DNA of 64,000 nt from Pseudoflavonifractor intestinihominis (GCF_040096055.1 NZ_JBBMFK010000011.1:1-64000); one strand, 5' to 3'; shown: positions 17,047 to 25,516, counted from the stretch's first letter. Made by a program: numbers and translations. Notes: generated by a model not told the origin, from the letters alone.

Positions 17047-18900
17047 ATGACATTTGAAGAGCTGAAAGAAAAAGCCCATGCCCTGCCGCTGAAGCCGGGC
17101 GTGTATATCATGCAGGACAAGCGCAACGTGGTCATCTACGTAGGCAAGGCCAAGGCCCTGAAGAACCGGGTGAGCCAGTATTTTGCCGACCTGGCCTCCC
17201 ACACGGAGAAGACCCGGGCCATGGTCAGCCAGATCGACCACTTTGACGTGATCGTGGCGGACAGTGAATTCGAGGCCCTGGTGCTGGAGAGCTCCCTCAT
17301 CAAGCGCCACCAGCCCCACTACAATATCCTGCTGAAGGACGACAAGGGCTACCCCTATATCCGCCTCACCGTCAACGAGGACTACCCCCGGTTCTCCCTG
17401 GCCAACAAGGCGGCGGACGACGGGGCCCGCTACTTCGGGCCCTACGGCAGCCGGGGCAGCACCCAGGGCATCATTGACGCCCTCCGGGCCGCCCTGAAGC
17501 TGCCCTCCTGCAACCGGAAGTTCCCCCGGGACATCGGCAAGGAGCGGCCCTGCCTGAACTACCACATGGGCCTGTGCGACGGCTACTGCCGCTTCGGCAT
17601 GCCCCAGGAGCGGTACCGGGACGCCATCGACCAGGCCATCCGGCTGCTGGAAGGGCAGTTCAAGGAAGTAGGGGAGGAGATCCAGGCCGAGATGGAGCGG
17701 GCCGCCGAGGAGCTCAGGTTTGAGAAGGCCGCCGAGCTGCGGGACCGGTACAGGGCCATTGAGCTGCTGGGCAAGCGGCAGAAGGTGATGGCGGGCAGCC
17801 TGGCGGACACCGACGTGGTGGGCTTCCACCGGGGCACGGCCAAGAGCTGCTTTGTGGTGCTCCACTACGTGGACGGCGAGCTGGCGGCCAAGGACTGGGA
17901 CCTGATGGAGACCCCCATGGAGGAGGAGATCGCCGACGTGGTGTCCGCCCTGGTGCGGCAGTACTACGGGGAGCGGAATCAGCTGCCCAGGCAGATCCTG
18001 CTGCCCTGCGAGATCGACGACGAGGTGCCTCTGGCCCGGCTGCTGTCTGAGAACGCGGGCCGCCGGGTGAACCTGGTCACCCCCCAGCGGGGCGCCAAGA
18101 TGGACCTGATCCGCCTGGCCAACAAGAACGCGGAGGAGGAGGTGGCCCGCTGGACCACCAAGGAGGAGCGGACCTCCAAGCTGCTGGAGCTGCTGGCCAA
18201 GATGCTCAGGCTGGACAAGCCCCCCATGCGCATGGAGAGCTACGACATCTCCAACCAGGGGGCGGACGACATCGTGGCCTCCATGGTGGTCTACCAGAAC
18301 GCCCGGCCCCTGAAGCGGGATTACCGCCGCTTCAAGCTCAAGGACATGGACGCCCCCGACGACTACGCCTCCATGGAGCAGGTGCTCACCCGCCGCTTCA
18401 GGCGCTATCTGGACGGGGACGAGAAGTTCAAAGATTTGCCCGACCTGCTCCTCATCGACGGCGGCGAGAACCACGCCAAGGTGGCGGTAAAGGTGCTGGA
18501 GGAGCTGGGGCTGTCCATCCCGGTGTTCGGCATGGTGAAGGACGACCGGCACCGCACCCGTGCCCTGGTCACGCCGGACGGACATGAGATCGGCATCCAG
18601 GCCAACCAGGCGGTGTTCTCCCTCATCGGCCAGATCCAGGAGGAGACCCACCGCTTTGCCATCGAGTTCCACCGCCAGCAGCAGAACCAGCGGGTGAAGG
18701 GCTCGGTGCTGGACAAGATCCCCGGCGTGGGGGAAAAACGCCGGGCAGACCTGCTCAAACACTTCAAAAGTGTCAAGAATATCAAGGCCGCCACCCTGGA
18801 AGAGCTGGAGGCGGCAGTGCCCAAGAACACGGCCAAGGCCGTCTACGACTACTTCCGGGGGGCTCAGGAGGAGCCCCGGCCGGAGGACCGGAAAGGATGA
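17047..18900 (+). CDS. uvrC: Excinuclease ABC subunit C
   Basis: The protein has 617 residues. The GIY-YIG nuclease that makes the 3' incision is at residues 14-92 (KPGVYIM, then VIYVGKAKALKNRV). A UVR domain contacting UvrB follows near residues 200-240 (EELRFEKAAELRDRY). The RNase H-like nuclease for the 5' incision is in the second half (RMESYDISNQGADDIVASMV, LLIDGGENHAKVA), and helix-hairpin-helix motifs close the protein (IPGVGEKRRADLLKHF). It acts with UvrA and UvrB in nucleotide excision repair. It begins an operon with rsmD, coaD and a coiled-coil gene. Its first codons are duplicated about 230 bases upstream. Confidence 0.97.
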   Translation: MTFEELKEKAHALPLKPGVYIMQDKRNVVIYVGKAKALKNRVSQYFADLASHTEKTRAMVSQIDHFDVIVADSEFEALVLESSLIKRHQPHYNILLKDDKGYPYIRLTVNEDYPRFSLANKAADDGARYFGPYGSRGSTQGIIDALRAALKLPSCNRKFPRDIGKERPCLNYHMGLCDGYCRFGMPQERYRDAIDQAIRLLEGQFKEVGEEIQAEMERAAEELRFEKAAELRDRYRAIELLGKRQKVMAGSLADTDVVGFHRGTAKSCFVVLHYVDGELAAKDWDLMETPMEEEIADVVSALVRQYYGERNQLPRQILLPCEIDDEVPLARLLSENAGRRVNLVTPQRGAKMDLIRLANKNAEEEVARWTTKEERTSKLLELLAKMLRLDKPPMRMESYDISNQGADDIVASMVVYQNARPLKRDYRRFKLKDMDAPDDYASMEQVLTRRFRRYLDGDEKFKDLPDLLLIDGGENHAKVAVKVLEELGLSIPVFGMVKDDRHRTRALVTPDGHEIGIQANQAVFSLIGQIQEETHRFAIEFHRQQQNQRVKGSVLDKIPGVGEKRRADLLKHFKSVKNIKAATLEELEAAVPKNTAKAVYDYFRGAQEEPRPEDRKG

Positions 18901-18906
18901 AATACA

Positions 18907-19452
18907 ATGCGCGTCATCACAGGAACGGCCCGGGGCCGGCGGCTCAAGGAGCTGCCCGGCATGGAGACCCGGCCCACCACCGACAAGGTGAAGGAGTCCA
19001 TTTTCAATATCGTGCAGTTTGACGTGGAGGGCCGCAGGGTGCTGGACCTCTTCGGCGGCACCGGACAGCTGGGCATCGAGGCCCTGTCCCGCGGGGCGGA
19101 GCGGTGCACCTTTGTGGACCTGCGGAAGGAGGCCGCCGCCGTCATCCGGGAGAACGTGAAGACCTGCGGCTTTGAGGCCCAGGCCCGGGTGATCCAGGGG
19201 GACAGCATGGCCTTCCTCACCAGCTGCCGGGAGAAGTTCGACCTGGTCTTTCTGGACCCGCCCTACGCCTCCGGCCTGCTGGACAAGGCCCTGGAGGCCA
19301 TCTCCAAGATTGACATCATGTCAGAGAATGGTATAATAGTCTGCGAAAGTGCGGCGGAACAGGTCCTGCCTGCCCTCTCCGCCCCCTATGAGAAGGGGCG
19401 GGAGTACCGTTACGGCAAGATCAAGGTGACGCTGTACCGGCGGACCGTGTGA
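18907..19452 (+). CDS. rsmD: 16S rRNA (guanine966-N2)-methyltransferase
   Basis: The protein has 181 residues. The N-terminal MRVITGTARGRRLKELPG and RPTTDKVKESIFNI are RsmD signatures. The SAM site is LDLFGGTGQLGIEAL, and the catalytic motif is FLDPPY. It methylates G966 of 16S rRNA in assembled 30S subunits. It lies six bases after uvrC and 28 bases before coaD, the usual rsmD-coaD pairing in Firmicutes. Confidence 0.96.
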   Translation: MRVITGTARGRRLKELPGMETRPTTDKVKESIFNIVQFDVEGRRVLDLFGGTGQLGIEALSRGAERCTFVDLRKEAAAVIRENVKTCGFEAQARVIQGDSMAFLTSCREKFDLVFLDPPYASGLLDKALEAISKIDIMSENGIIVCESAAEQVLPALSAPYEKGREYRYGKIKVTLYRRTV

Positions 19453-19480
19453 CCCTTCCCCGCGGCAAGGAGAGATTCCA

Positions 19481-19978
19481 GTGAAAATAGCGGTATATCC
19501 CGGCAGCTTTGACCCCATTACACTGGGCCACCTGAACGTGATCAAGCGTGCGGCGGTCTGTTTTGATAAACTCATCGTCTGCGTGATGGTGAATTCCGAG
19601 AAGGAAAACAAGGGCCTGTTTACCCCTGCGGAGCGGGTGGAGCTCATCCACAAGGTTGTGGACCGCCTGCCCAATGTGGAAGTGGACAGCTCCACCGGCC
19701 TGCTGGCGGAGTACGCCAAGCGTGTGGGCGCCTGCGTGGTGGTCAAGGGCCTGCGGGCCGTGTCCGACTACGAGAAGGAGGTCCAGATGGCCCTCATCAA
19801 CCGCAAGCTCAACCCCCGGCTGGACACCATGTTCCTGCCCTCCAGCGCCAAGTACACCTACCTGAGCTCCAGCGTGGTGAAGGAGATGGCCTACTATGGG
19901 GCGGACCTGTCCGACTTTGTCCCCCGGGAGATCATTGACGATGTGAACGAAAAGATGAAAAGCAGGAGGAACGGATAA
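19481..19978 (+). CDS. coaD: Phosphopantetheine adenylyltransferase
   Basis: The protein has 165 residues with the nucleotidyltransferase motif PGSFDPITLGH at the N-terminus, KGLRAVSDYEKEVQMA in the middle and YLSSSVVKEMA near the end. It catalyses the penultimate step of coenzyme A synthesis, joining AMP to 4'-phosphopantetheine. The start is GTG 19481 with AAGGAGA upstream. The stop codon touches the ATG of the next gene. Confidence 0.97.
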   Translation: MKIAVYPGSFDPITLGHLNVIKRAAVCFDKLIVCVMVNSEKENKGLFTPAERVELIHKVVDRLPNVEVDSSTGLLAEYAKRVGACVVVKGLRAVSDYEKEVQMALINRKLNPRLDTMFLPSSAKYTYLSSSVVKEMAYYGADLSDFVPREIIDDVNEKMKSRRNG

Positions 19979-20491
19979 ATGGCGACTGGCGTGGAAGAAC
20001 TGCTGGACATGCTCTATGAGCTGATCGACGAGGCGAAGAGCGTGCCTCTGTCCAGTGAGAAGTGTATCATCGAGCGGGACAAGGCCCTTGACCTGCTGGA
20101 TGACATCAAGGCCCAGTTCCCCATGGAGCTGAACGAGGCCAAAAAGCTCATCGCGGCCCGCACCGACTATATCGCCTCCGCCAAGCGCGAGGCAGACCTG
20201 ATCCGCAAGCAGGCGGAGGACCAGGCCCGGCAGATGCTCTCCGAGGAGGAGATCATGGCCCGTGCCAAGCAGAAGTCCAGCGAGATCCTGCGGCAGACCG
20301 AGGACCGTGCCAGAGAGCTGCGCAAGTCGGCCAACGACTACTGCGAGGACGCCCTGCGCCGTACGGAAGAGGCCATCGGCGAGGCCTACGAGGAGCTGAA
20401 GGCCAGCCGGAACAAGTTCCGGGCCGCCAGCGCCGCCGCCTCCGGCGCGCCCCAGCGCCCCGCCTTCGACGTGGCCGTGGAGAACGAGTAA
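19979..20491 (+). CDS. Coiled-coil protein of unknown function downstream of coaD
   Basis: The protein has 170 residues and is almost all charged alpha helix. A short N-terminal segment (EELLDMLYELIDEAK) is followed by a continuous coiled coil from about residue 35 to 145, rich in Lys, Arg, Glu and Ala, then a flexible Ala/Pro tail. It resembles ATP-synthase subunit B/E-like or DivIVA-like helical proteins only in general character. Its ATG abuts the coaD stop with AGGAGGA inside the coaD end, so translation is probably coupled. I do not recognise a named family. Confidence 0.75.
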   Translation: MATGVEELLDMLYELIDEAKSVPLSSEKCIIERDKALDLLDDIKAQFPMELNEAKKLIAARTDYIASAKREADLIRKQAEDQARQMLSEEEIMARAKQKSSEILRQTEDRARELRKSANDYCEDALRRTEEAIGEAYEELKASRNKFRAASAAASGAPQRPAFDVAVENE

Positions 20492-20513
20492 ACCCGAATT
20501 TCAGCGAAAAAAC

Positions 20514-20565
20514 GCACTCCAATCGTTAGGCAGCACGGATACTGCGTAATGATTGGGGTGCCTTT
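20514..20565 (+). terminator. Hairpin ending the uvrC-rsmD-coaD operon
   Basis: GCACTCCAATC pairs with GATTGGGGTGC (one G-T pair), enclosing a second small hairpin, and CCTTT follows. Terminator function is likely but the T-run is short. Confidence 0.6.
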
Positions 20566-20596
20566 GGTATGGAGACATTTTTCAGCCGGTTCATAC

Positions 20597-20625
20597 TTGT
20601 GAACACGGCGCCGGAGTGGTATAAT
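20597..20625 (+). promoter_or_regulatory. Sigma-A promoter of pyrE
   Basis: TTGTGA and a perfect TATAAT are spaced by 17 bases, with an extended -10 (TGG). It gives a leader of roughly 27 bases. Confidence 0.78.
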
Positions 20626-20658
20626 ATTCCGACTGATTTCAGGAAGGGCGGATCTATC

Positions 20659-21333
20659 ATGACGTATAAAGAAGAATTCATTACCTTTATGGTGCGCTCC
20701 GGCGTGCTGACCTTCGGCGACTTCACCACCAAGTCCGGGCGCAAGACTCCCTACTTCATCAACACCGGCAACTACAAGACCGGCGCCCAGGCCTCCAAGC
20801 TGGGCGACTACTACGCCGCCTGCATCCAGGAGAACCTGCCCGACGGCGTGGACTGCCTCTTCGGCCCCGCCTACAAGGGCATCCCTCTGGCGGTGGCGGC
20901 GGCCTCCAGCCTGTACCGCAACTACGGCCGGGACCTGCCCTACTGCTTCAACCGCAAGGAGGCCAAGGACCACGGCGAGGGCGGCTCCATGGTGGGTTAC
21001 AAGCCCCAGGCCGGGGACAAGGTGGTCATCGTGGAGGACGTGGTCACCGCCGGCACCGCCGTCCGGGAGACCATCGAGCTGTTCAAGCACGTGGCCGACG
21101 TGAACCTGACCGCCCTGGTGGTGTCCGTGGACCGCATGGAGCGGGGCACCGGCGACAAGACCACCCTGGACGAGCTGCGGGATGAGCACGGCATCCGGGT
21201 GTTCCCCATCGTCACCGTCCGCGAGGTCATCTCCTTCCTCCACAACAACCCGGTGGACGGCAAGGTGTATATCGACGACGACATGAAGGCCCGTATGGAG
21301 GCCTACCTGGCCGAGTACGGCGCTCGGGCCTGA
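20659..21333 (+). CDS. pyrE: Orotate phosphoribosyltransferase
   Basis: The protein has 224 residues. The PRPP-binding motif is VVIVEDVVTAGTAVRETIEL near residues 120-140, and KDHGEGGSMVG forms the flexible catalytic loop. It makes orotidine 5'-phosphate in pyrimidine synthesis. ATG 20659 is used because the promoter lies just upstream of it, which makes the longer in-frame start at 20569 untranscribed. No other pyr genes are near. The last 39 bases are repeated at 21446-21483. Confidence 0.95.
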   Translation: MTYKEEFITFMVRSGVLTFGDFTTKSGRKTPYFINTGNYKTGAQASKLGDYYAACIQENLPDGVDCLFGPAYKGIPLAVAAASSLYRNYGRDLPYCFNRKEAKDHGEGGSMVGYKPQAGDKVVIVEDVVTAGTAVRETIELFKHVADVNLTALVVSVDRMERGTGDKTTLDELRDEHGIRVFPIVTVREVISFLHNNPVDGKVYIDDDMKARMEAYLAEYGARA

Positions 21334-21355
21334 GCATCCCTTTCCCCCGCGGAGC

Positions 21356-21392
21356 GCATGGGGGGTATCCGGGGGGAACTGGTTCCCCCCGG
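21356..21392 (+). repeat. Hairpin element shared by the pyrE and glnA spacers (pyrE copy)
   Basis: The block starts GCATGGGGG and contains GGGGGGAAC folding back on GTTCCCCCC. The same layout occurs at 34613-34647 behind glnA. A second larger inverted repeat (AAAATGCGG with CCGCATTTT, enclosing GGTTTTCCCGCAGGAAAACC) follows in this spacer only. Confidence 0.6.
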
Positions 21393-21445
21393 AAAATGCG
21401 GCGCGACAGCGCGTTGGTTTTCCCGCAGGAAAACCCGCATTTTGG

Positions 21446-21483
21446 ATGGAGGCTACCTGGCCGAGTACGGCGCCCGAGCCTGA
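21446..21483 (+). repeat. Duplicate of the pyrE 3' end
   Basis: These 38 bases repeat the last 39 bases of pyrE, including the stop codon. Differences are one missing C and two third-position changes that would be synonymous. The natural pyrE-type terminator follows this copy, not the functional one. This suggests that this was the original gene end and that the spacer and new end were inserted before it. Confidence 0.85.
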
Positions 21484-21495
21484 GGACAGGCGCAG

Positions 21496-21527
21496 ACCTC
21501 CGCGGGCAATTTCCCGCGGAGGTTTTT
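21496..21527 (+). terminator. Terminator downstream of the duplicated pyrE end
   Basis: ACCTCCGCGGG pairs with CCCGCGGAGGT across a six-base loop and runs into TTTTT. Confidence 0.88.
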
Positions 21528-21558
21528 GCGCTTCTGATGACAGAGAGGAGGGAAGGAC

Positions 21559-22239
21559 ATGGCGGACCACACGGGACACAGGGACCGGCTGCGCAAGGAA
21601 TTCATGGCCCGGCCGGAGTCCTTCCCCGACCACAAGGTGCTGGAGCTGCTGCTGTTCTACGTGCTGCCCCGGCAGGACACCAACCCCCTGGCCCACGACC
21701 TGCTGGACCGGTTCGGCTCCCTCCAGGGCGTGCTGGACGCCACGCCAGAGGCCCTCTCCCAGGTGAAGGGCGTGGGGGAACGGGCGGCGGTGCTCTTCCG
21801 GGCCGTCAAGGAGTTGGGCAGGCGGTACGGCGCGTCCCGCGCCAGCCTGGAGGACATTGTGGACTCCACCCGGGCCGCCCGTGAGGTGTTCGCGCCATTG
21901 TTCTACGGCGCCCGCAACGAGATGGTCTACCTCCTGTGCATGGACGGCAAGGGCAAGTGCCTGGGCTGCCCCAAGGTGGGGGAGGGGAACGTGAACGCCG
22001 CCGAAATCAACGCCCGTGTCATTGTGGAGGCCGCTCTCAACCACAACGCTTCCCGGGTCATGCTGGCTCACAACCATGTGTCCGGCCTGGCCCTGCCCTC
22101 CGACGAGGACAAGCAGACCACCCTCTACCTGAGAGAACTGCTCCGCCAGGTGGGGGTTATCCTGGTGGACCACCTGATTTTTGTGGACGACGATATGGTG
22201 TCCATGCGGGACAGCGGCTTTCTGATGGAAATACTATAA
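21559..22239 (+). CDS. radC: RadC family JAMM-domain protein
   Basis: The protein has 226 residues. Residues 1-100 contain helix-hairpin-helix-like sequence (LSQVKGVGERAAVLFRAVKEL). The rest is a JAB/MPN domain with the metal-binding pattern HNHVSG followed by PSDEDKQTT, and a conserved acidic residue upstream. The family was named for DNA repair, but its biochemical role is unsettled. Some members may be metalloproteases. It sits directly before the uvrB promoter, among repair genes. GAGAGGAGGG precedes the ATG. Confidence 0.93.
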   Translation: MADHTGHRDRLRKEFMARPESFPDHKVLELLLFYVLPRQDTNPLAHDLLDRFGSLQGVLDATPEALSQVKGVGERAAVLFRAVKELGRRYGASRASLEDIVDSTRAAREVFAPLFYGARNEMVYLLCMDGKGKCLGCPKVGEGNVNAAEINARVIVEAALNHNASRVMLAHNHVSGLALPSDEDKQTTLYLRELLRQVGVILVDHLIFVDDDMVSMRDSGFLMEIL

Positions 22240-22246
22240 TTAGTGG

Positions 22247-22275
22247 TTGCAATAGAACATACGTTTTGATAGAAT
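22247..22275 (+). promoter_or_regulatory. Sigma-A promoter of uvrB, containing a LexA-like box
   Basis: TTGCAA and TAGAAT are spaced by exactly 17 bases. The spacer is almost entirely occupied by the LexA-like sequence listed separately, so repressor binding would block RNA polymerase. The promoter starts eight bases after radC. Confidence 0.75.
22254..22267. promoter_or_regulatory. Candidate LexA (DinR) operator
   Basis: AGAACATACGTTTT matches the core of the Firmicute SOS box GAAC-N4-GTTC with one change (GTTT for GTTC). The inner bases also fit the purine/pyrimidine pattern of the Bacillus consensus CGAACRNRYGTTYC. It lies between the -35 and -10 boxes of a repair gene, the expected place. 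Confidence 0.72.
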
Positions 22276-22294
22276 GGATGTACGAGGTGATGGT

Positions 22295-24265
22295 ATGCCC
22301 AAATTTGAGGTAGTCAGCGAATACAAGCCCGCGGGCGATCAGCCCCAGGCCATTGAGGCCCTGGCCAACGGCGTGGAGATGGGGCTCCAGGAGCAGACCC
22401 TGCTGGGCGTCACCGGCTCCGGCAAGACCTTTACCATGGCCAAGACCATCGAGAAGCTCCAGCGGCCCACCCTGGTGCTGGCCCACAACAAGACCCTGGC
22501 CGCCCAGCTGTGCGCCGAGTTCAAGGAGTTCTTCCCCAACAACGCGGTGGAGTATTTCGTCTCCTACTATGACTACTACCAGCCCGAGGCCTATATTCCC
22601 CACACTGACACCTTCATCGAGAAGGACGCCGCCACCAACGACGAGATCGACCGCCTGCGGCTGTCCGCCACCTGCGCCCTGCTGGAGCGGCGGGACGTGA
22701 TCGTGGTGTCCTCGGTGTCCTGCATCTACGGCCTGGGCGAGCCGGAGGACTTTGCCAAGATGATGGTGTCTCTCCGGGTGGGCATGGAGATGAAGCGGGA
22801 CGTGCTCCTCAAGCGGCTGGTGGAGATTCGCTACGAGCGCAACGACATCGCCTTTGAGCGGAACATGTTCCGGGTCCGGGGGGACACGGTGGAGATCTAC
22901 CCCGCCTACTGGAAGGACTCCGCCATCCGGGTGGAGTTCTTCGGGGACGAGATCGACCGCATCAGCGAGGTCAACGCCGTCACCGGCACCCCCATCCGCA
23001 TTCTCAACCACGTGCCCATCTGGCCCGCCACCCACTACGTCACCCCCAAGGAGAAGATGGACGCGGCCATCGGCGAGATCTACAAGGAGCTGGAGGAGCG
23101 GGTGGCCTTCTTCGAGCGGGAGAACAAGCTGGTGGAGGCCCAGCGGCTCAAGCAGCGGGTCATGTACGACATTGAGATGATGCAGGAGCTGGGCTACTGC
23201 TCCGGCATCGAGAATTACTCCCGGGTCATCGAGGGCCGCCCCGCCGGCACGCCCCCTCACACCCTGCTGGACTATTTCCCCAAGGACTTCCTCATGTTCA
23301 TCGACGAGAGCCACGTGACCCTGCCCCAGGTGCGGGCCATGTACAACGGCGACCACGCCCGCAAGACCACCCTGGTGGACTACGGCTTCCGCCTGCCCTG
23401 CGCCTACGACAACCGGCCGTTGAAGTTCGACGAGTTCGAGCAGCGGATCAACCAGGTCATCTACGTCTCCGCCACCCCCGGCGAGTACGAGCGCACCCGG
23501 TCGGGCCAGGTGGTGGAGCAGGTCATCCGGCCCACCGGCCTGCTGGACCCCCGCATCGAGGTCCGCCCGGTGGAGGGGCAGATCGACGACCTCATCGGCG
23601 AGATCAACGCCCGCACCGAGCGGAAGGAGCGGGTGCTGGTCACCACCCTCACCAAGCGGATGGCCGAGGACCTGACCGCCTACCTGAAAAACGCGGGCAT
23701 CAAGGTCCGCTATATGCACCACGACATCGACACCATCGAGCGGCAGGAGATCATCCGGGATCTGCGTCTGGGCGTGTTCGACGTGCTGGTGGGCATCAAC
23801 CTGCTGCGCGAGGGCCTGGACCTGCCCGAGGTGAGCCTGGTGGCCATTCTGGACGCGGACAAGGAGGGCTTCCTCCGCAGCGAGACCTCCCTCATCCAGA
23901 CCATCGGCCGGGCGGCCCGAAACGCCGATGGCCTGGTCATCATGTACGCCGACAAGATCACCCCCTCCATGCGGGCCGCCATCGACGAGACCGAGCGCCG
24001 CCGGGAGAAGCAGGACGCCTTCAACAAGGCCCACGGCATTGTGCCCAAGACGGTGGTCAAGTCGGTGCGCAACCTGATCGAGCTGTCCGGCGAGGTGGAG
24101 GAGACCAAGAAGTTTGACTTCAGCCAGAAGCAGATGACCAAGCAGCAGCGCCTGGAGGCCATTGCCAAGCTGGAGAAGGAGATGAAGGAGGCCTCCAAGA
24201 TGCTGGAATTCGAATATGCGGCCATTCTGAGAGATAAAATCATCAAGCTGCGGGGCGAGGGCTGA
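22295..24265 (+). CDS. uvrB: Excinuclease ABC subunit B
   Basis: The protein has 656 residues. Walker A is GVTGSGKT at residues 38-45; the damage-probing beta hairpin is at YYDYYQPEAYIP near residue 93. Helicase motifs include DESH and the late motif QTIGRAARN. The C-terminal UVR helix pair (IAKLEKEMKEASKMLEFEYAA) contacts UvrC. UvrB verifies DNA damage delivered by UvrA. ATG 22295 is chosen because family members begin MPKFEVVSEYKPAGDQPQAI and GAGGTGA lies just upstream. Expression is probably SOS-controlled through the LexA-like box in its promoter. Confidence 0.97.
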   Translation: MPKFEVVSEYKPAGDQPQAIEALANGVEMGLQEQTLLGVTGSGKTFTMAKTIEKLQRPTLVLAHNKTLAAQLCAEFKEFFPNNAVEYFVSYYDYYQPEAYIPHTDTFIEKDAATNDEIDRLRLSATCALLERRDVIVVSSVSCIYGLGEPEDFAKMMVSLRVGMEMKRDVLLKRLVEIRYERNDIAFERNMFRVRGDTVEIYPAYWKDSAIRVEFFGDEIDRISEVNAVTGTPIRILNHVPIWPATHYVTPKEKMDAAIGEIYKELEERVAFFERENKLVEAQRLKQRVMYDIEMMQELGYCSGIENYSRVIEGRPAGTPPHTLLDYFPKDFLMFIDESHVTLPQVRAMYNGDHARKTTLVDYGFRLPCAYDNRPLKFDEFEQRINQVIYVSATPGEYERTRSGQVVEQVIRPTGLLDPRIEVRPVEGQIDDLIGEINARTERKERVLVTTLTKRMAEDLTAYLKNAGIKVRYMHHDIDTIERQEIIRDLRLGVFDVLVGINLLREGLDLPEVSLVAILDADKEGFLRSETSLIQTIGRAARNADGLVIMYADKITPSMRAAIDETERRREKQDAFNKAHGIVPKTVVKSVRNLIELSGEVEETKKFDFSQKQMTKQQRLEAIAKLEKEMKEASKMLEFEYAAILRDKIIKLRGEG

Positions 24266-24309
24266 CCCTGCGGGAACAAGATGGGTTTAAGAGAAAGCGA
24301 GGCCGATTC

Positions 24310-25257
24310 ATGACCGAGCAATCCCAAGAGATACTGGAGAATTTTCAGGTCCGCAAGTCCACCGGACAGAAGCGGGCCTTCCGGGCCTGGCTGCGCGGGG
24401 AGCTGGAGGGGGCGGGCTGGGCCGTCACCGAGGAGAGCGGACGTTTCTCGGGCACCAACGTCATTGCCGGGGACCCGGAGAAGGCGGAGGTGCTCTTCAC
24501 CGCCCACTACGACACCCAGGCCGTGCTGCCCATCCCCAACTTTCTCACCCCACGGAATATGGGGATCTACCTCATCTACCAGCTGCTGCTGGTGGTGGGG
24601 CTGCTGGCGGCGCTGACCGCGGTCACAGTTTGCGCCGTGGCCATCAGAGCGGCCGCTGACCTGCCCCTCTGGGCCGGAACACTGCCCGGCTGGCTGCTGT
24701 GTGTGTTCTGCGTCTGGTGGGTGTTTTTCGGCCGGGCCAACCGACACACCGCCAACGACAACACCTCCGGCGTCGTCACCCTGCTGGAGGCCGCCCTCAC
24801 CCTGCCGCCGGAGCTGCGGGAGAAAGCATGCTTGGTGTTCTTCGACAACGAGGAGCGGGGCATGCTGGGCTCCGCCGCCTTTGCCGGGCGGCACAGGCAG
24901 GTGAAAAAAGAGACGCTGGTGCTCAACTTCGACTGCGTGTCCGACGGCAGCTCCATCCAGTTCTATCCCACCGCCGCCCTGAAGAAGGACGAGGCCGCTC
25001 TGGCCCGGATCGAGAGGGCATTTCTTCCCCAGAATGGAAAGACGGTGGAGGTGGTGCGGGGCTTCGGCTTCTACCCCTCGGACAACGCCTCCTTCCGCCG
25101 GGCGGCGGGGGTGTGCGCCCTGAAGAGGGGGAAGCGGCTGGGCTGGTACCTGGACCGCATCCACACCGGCCGTGACACGGTCTTTCAGGAGGAGAACATC
25201 GCCCTCCTGACCGGCGGCATCCGCCGCATACTGGCAGAGGAGGAGCCTGCGCCATGA
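24310..25257 (+). CDS. M28-family zinc peptidase with an inserted membrane hairpin
   Basis: The protein has 315 residues. The M28 zinc ligands and catalytic residues can be followed: AHYDT (His66), NDNTSG (Asp150), FFDNEERGMLG (Glu181/182), LNFDCVSDG (Asp208) and RIHTGRDT (His285). Unusually, two membrane segments (about 86-112 and 122-140) lie between the first and second ligand, where soluble members have a short loop. Members cut N-terminal amino acids from peptides; here the active site would be held at the membrane. No signal peptide precedes it. It follows uvrB by 44 bases without a terminator and overlaps the next gene. The physiological substrate and any link to DNA repair are unknown. 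Confidence 0.85.
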   Translation: MTEQSQEILENFQVRKSTGQKRAFRAWLRGELEGAGWAVTEESGRFSGTNVIAGDPEKAEVLFTAHYDTQAVLPIPNFLTPRNMGIYLIYQLLLVVGLLAALTAVTVCAVAIRAAADLPLWAGTLPGWLLCVFCVWWVFFGRANRHTANDNTSGVVTLLEAALTLPPELREKACLVFFDNEERGMLGSAAFAGRHRQVKKETLVLNFDCVSDGSSIQFYPTAALKKDEAALARIERAFLPQNGKTVEVVRGFGFYPSDNASFRRAAGVCALKRGKRLGWYLDRIHTGRDTVFQEENIALLTGGIRRILAEEEPAP

Positions 25258-25463
25258 ATTTCTTCGGAGAGGACCTGGGGGCAACCCTGGGCGTCCTGCT
25301 GGCCATCTACTGGCCCCTGCTGGCGGGACTGGCCGCCCTGGCCCTGCTGGCCGTGGCCACCAACAAAAAGCCGCCCAAGGCGGTGCGCGTCCTCTGCGGC
25401 ATAGTGGGAGTTGTCATCCTGCTGGCCGATGTTGTACTTGCGCTCCGGATGCTGCTGGGATAG
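25254..25463 (+). CDS. Small two-pass membrane protein
   Basis: The protein has 69 residues with two hydrophobic segments (about 9-34 and 44-67) joined by a basic loop (TNKKPPKAVR). Its ATG overlaps the stop of the M28 peptidase gene (ATGA), so the two are translationally coupled and may act together at the membrane. I recognise no family. Confidence 0.75.
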   Translation: MNFFGEDLGATLGVLLAIYWPLLAGLAALALLAVATNKKPPKAVRVLCGIVGVVILLADVVLALRMLLG

Positions 25464-25516
25464 GCACAGCCGGATAACAATCGAGAACAGAGCAATTCAA
25501 AGGAGAACCAACGATT

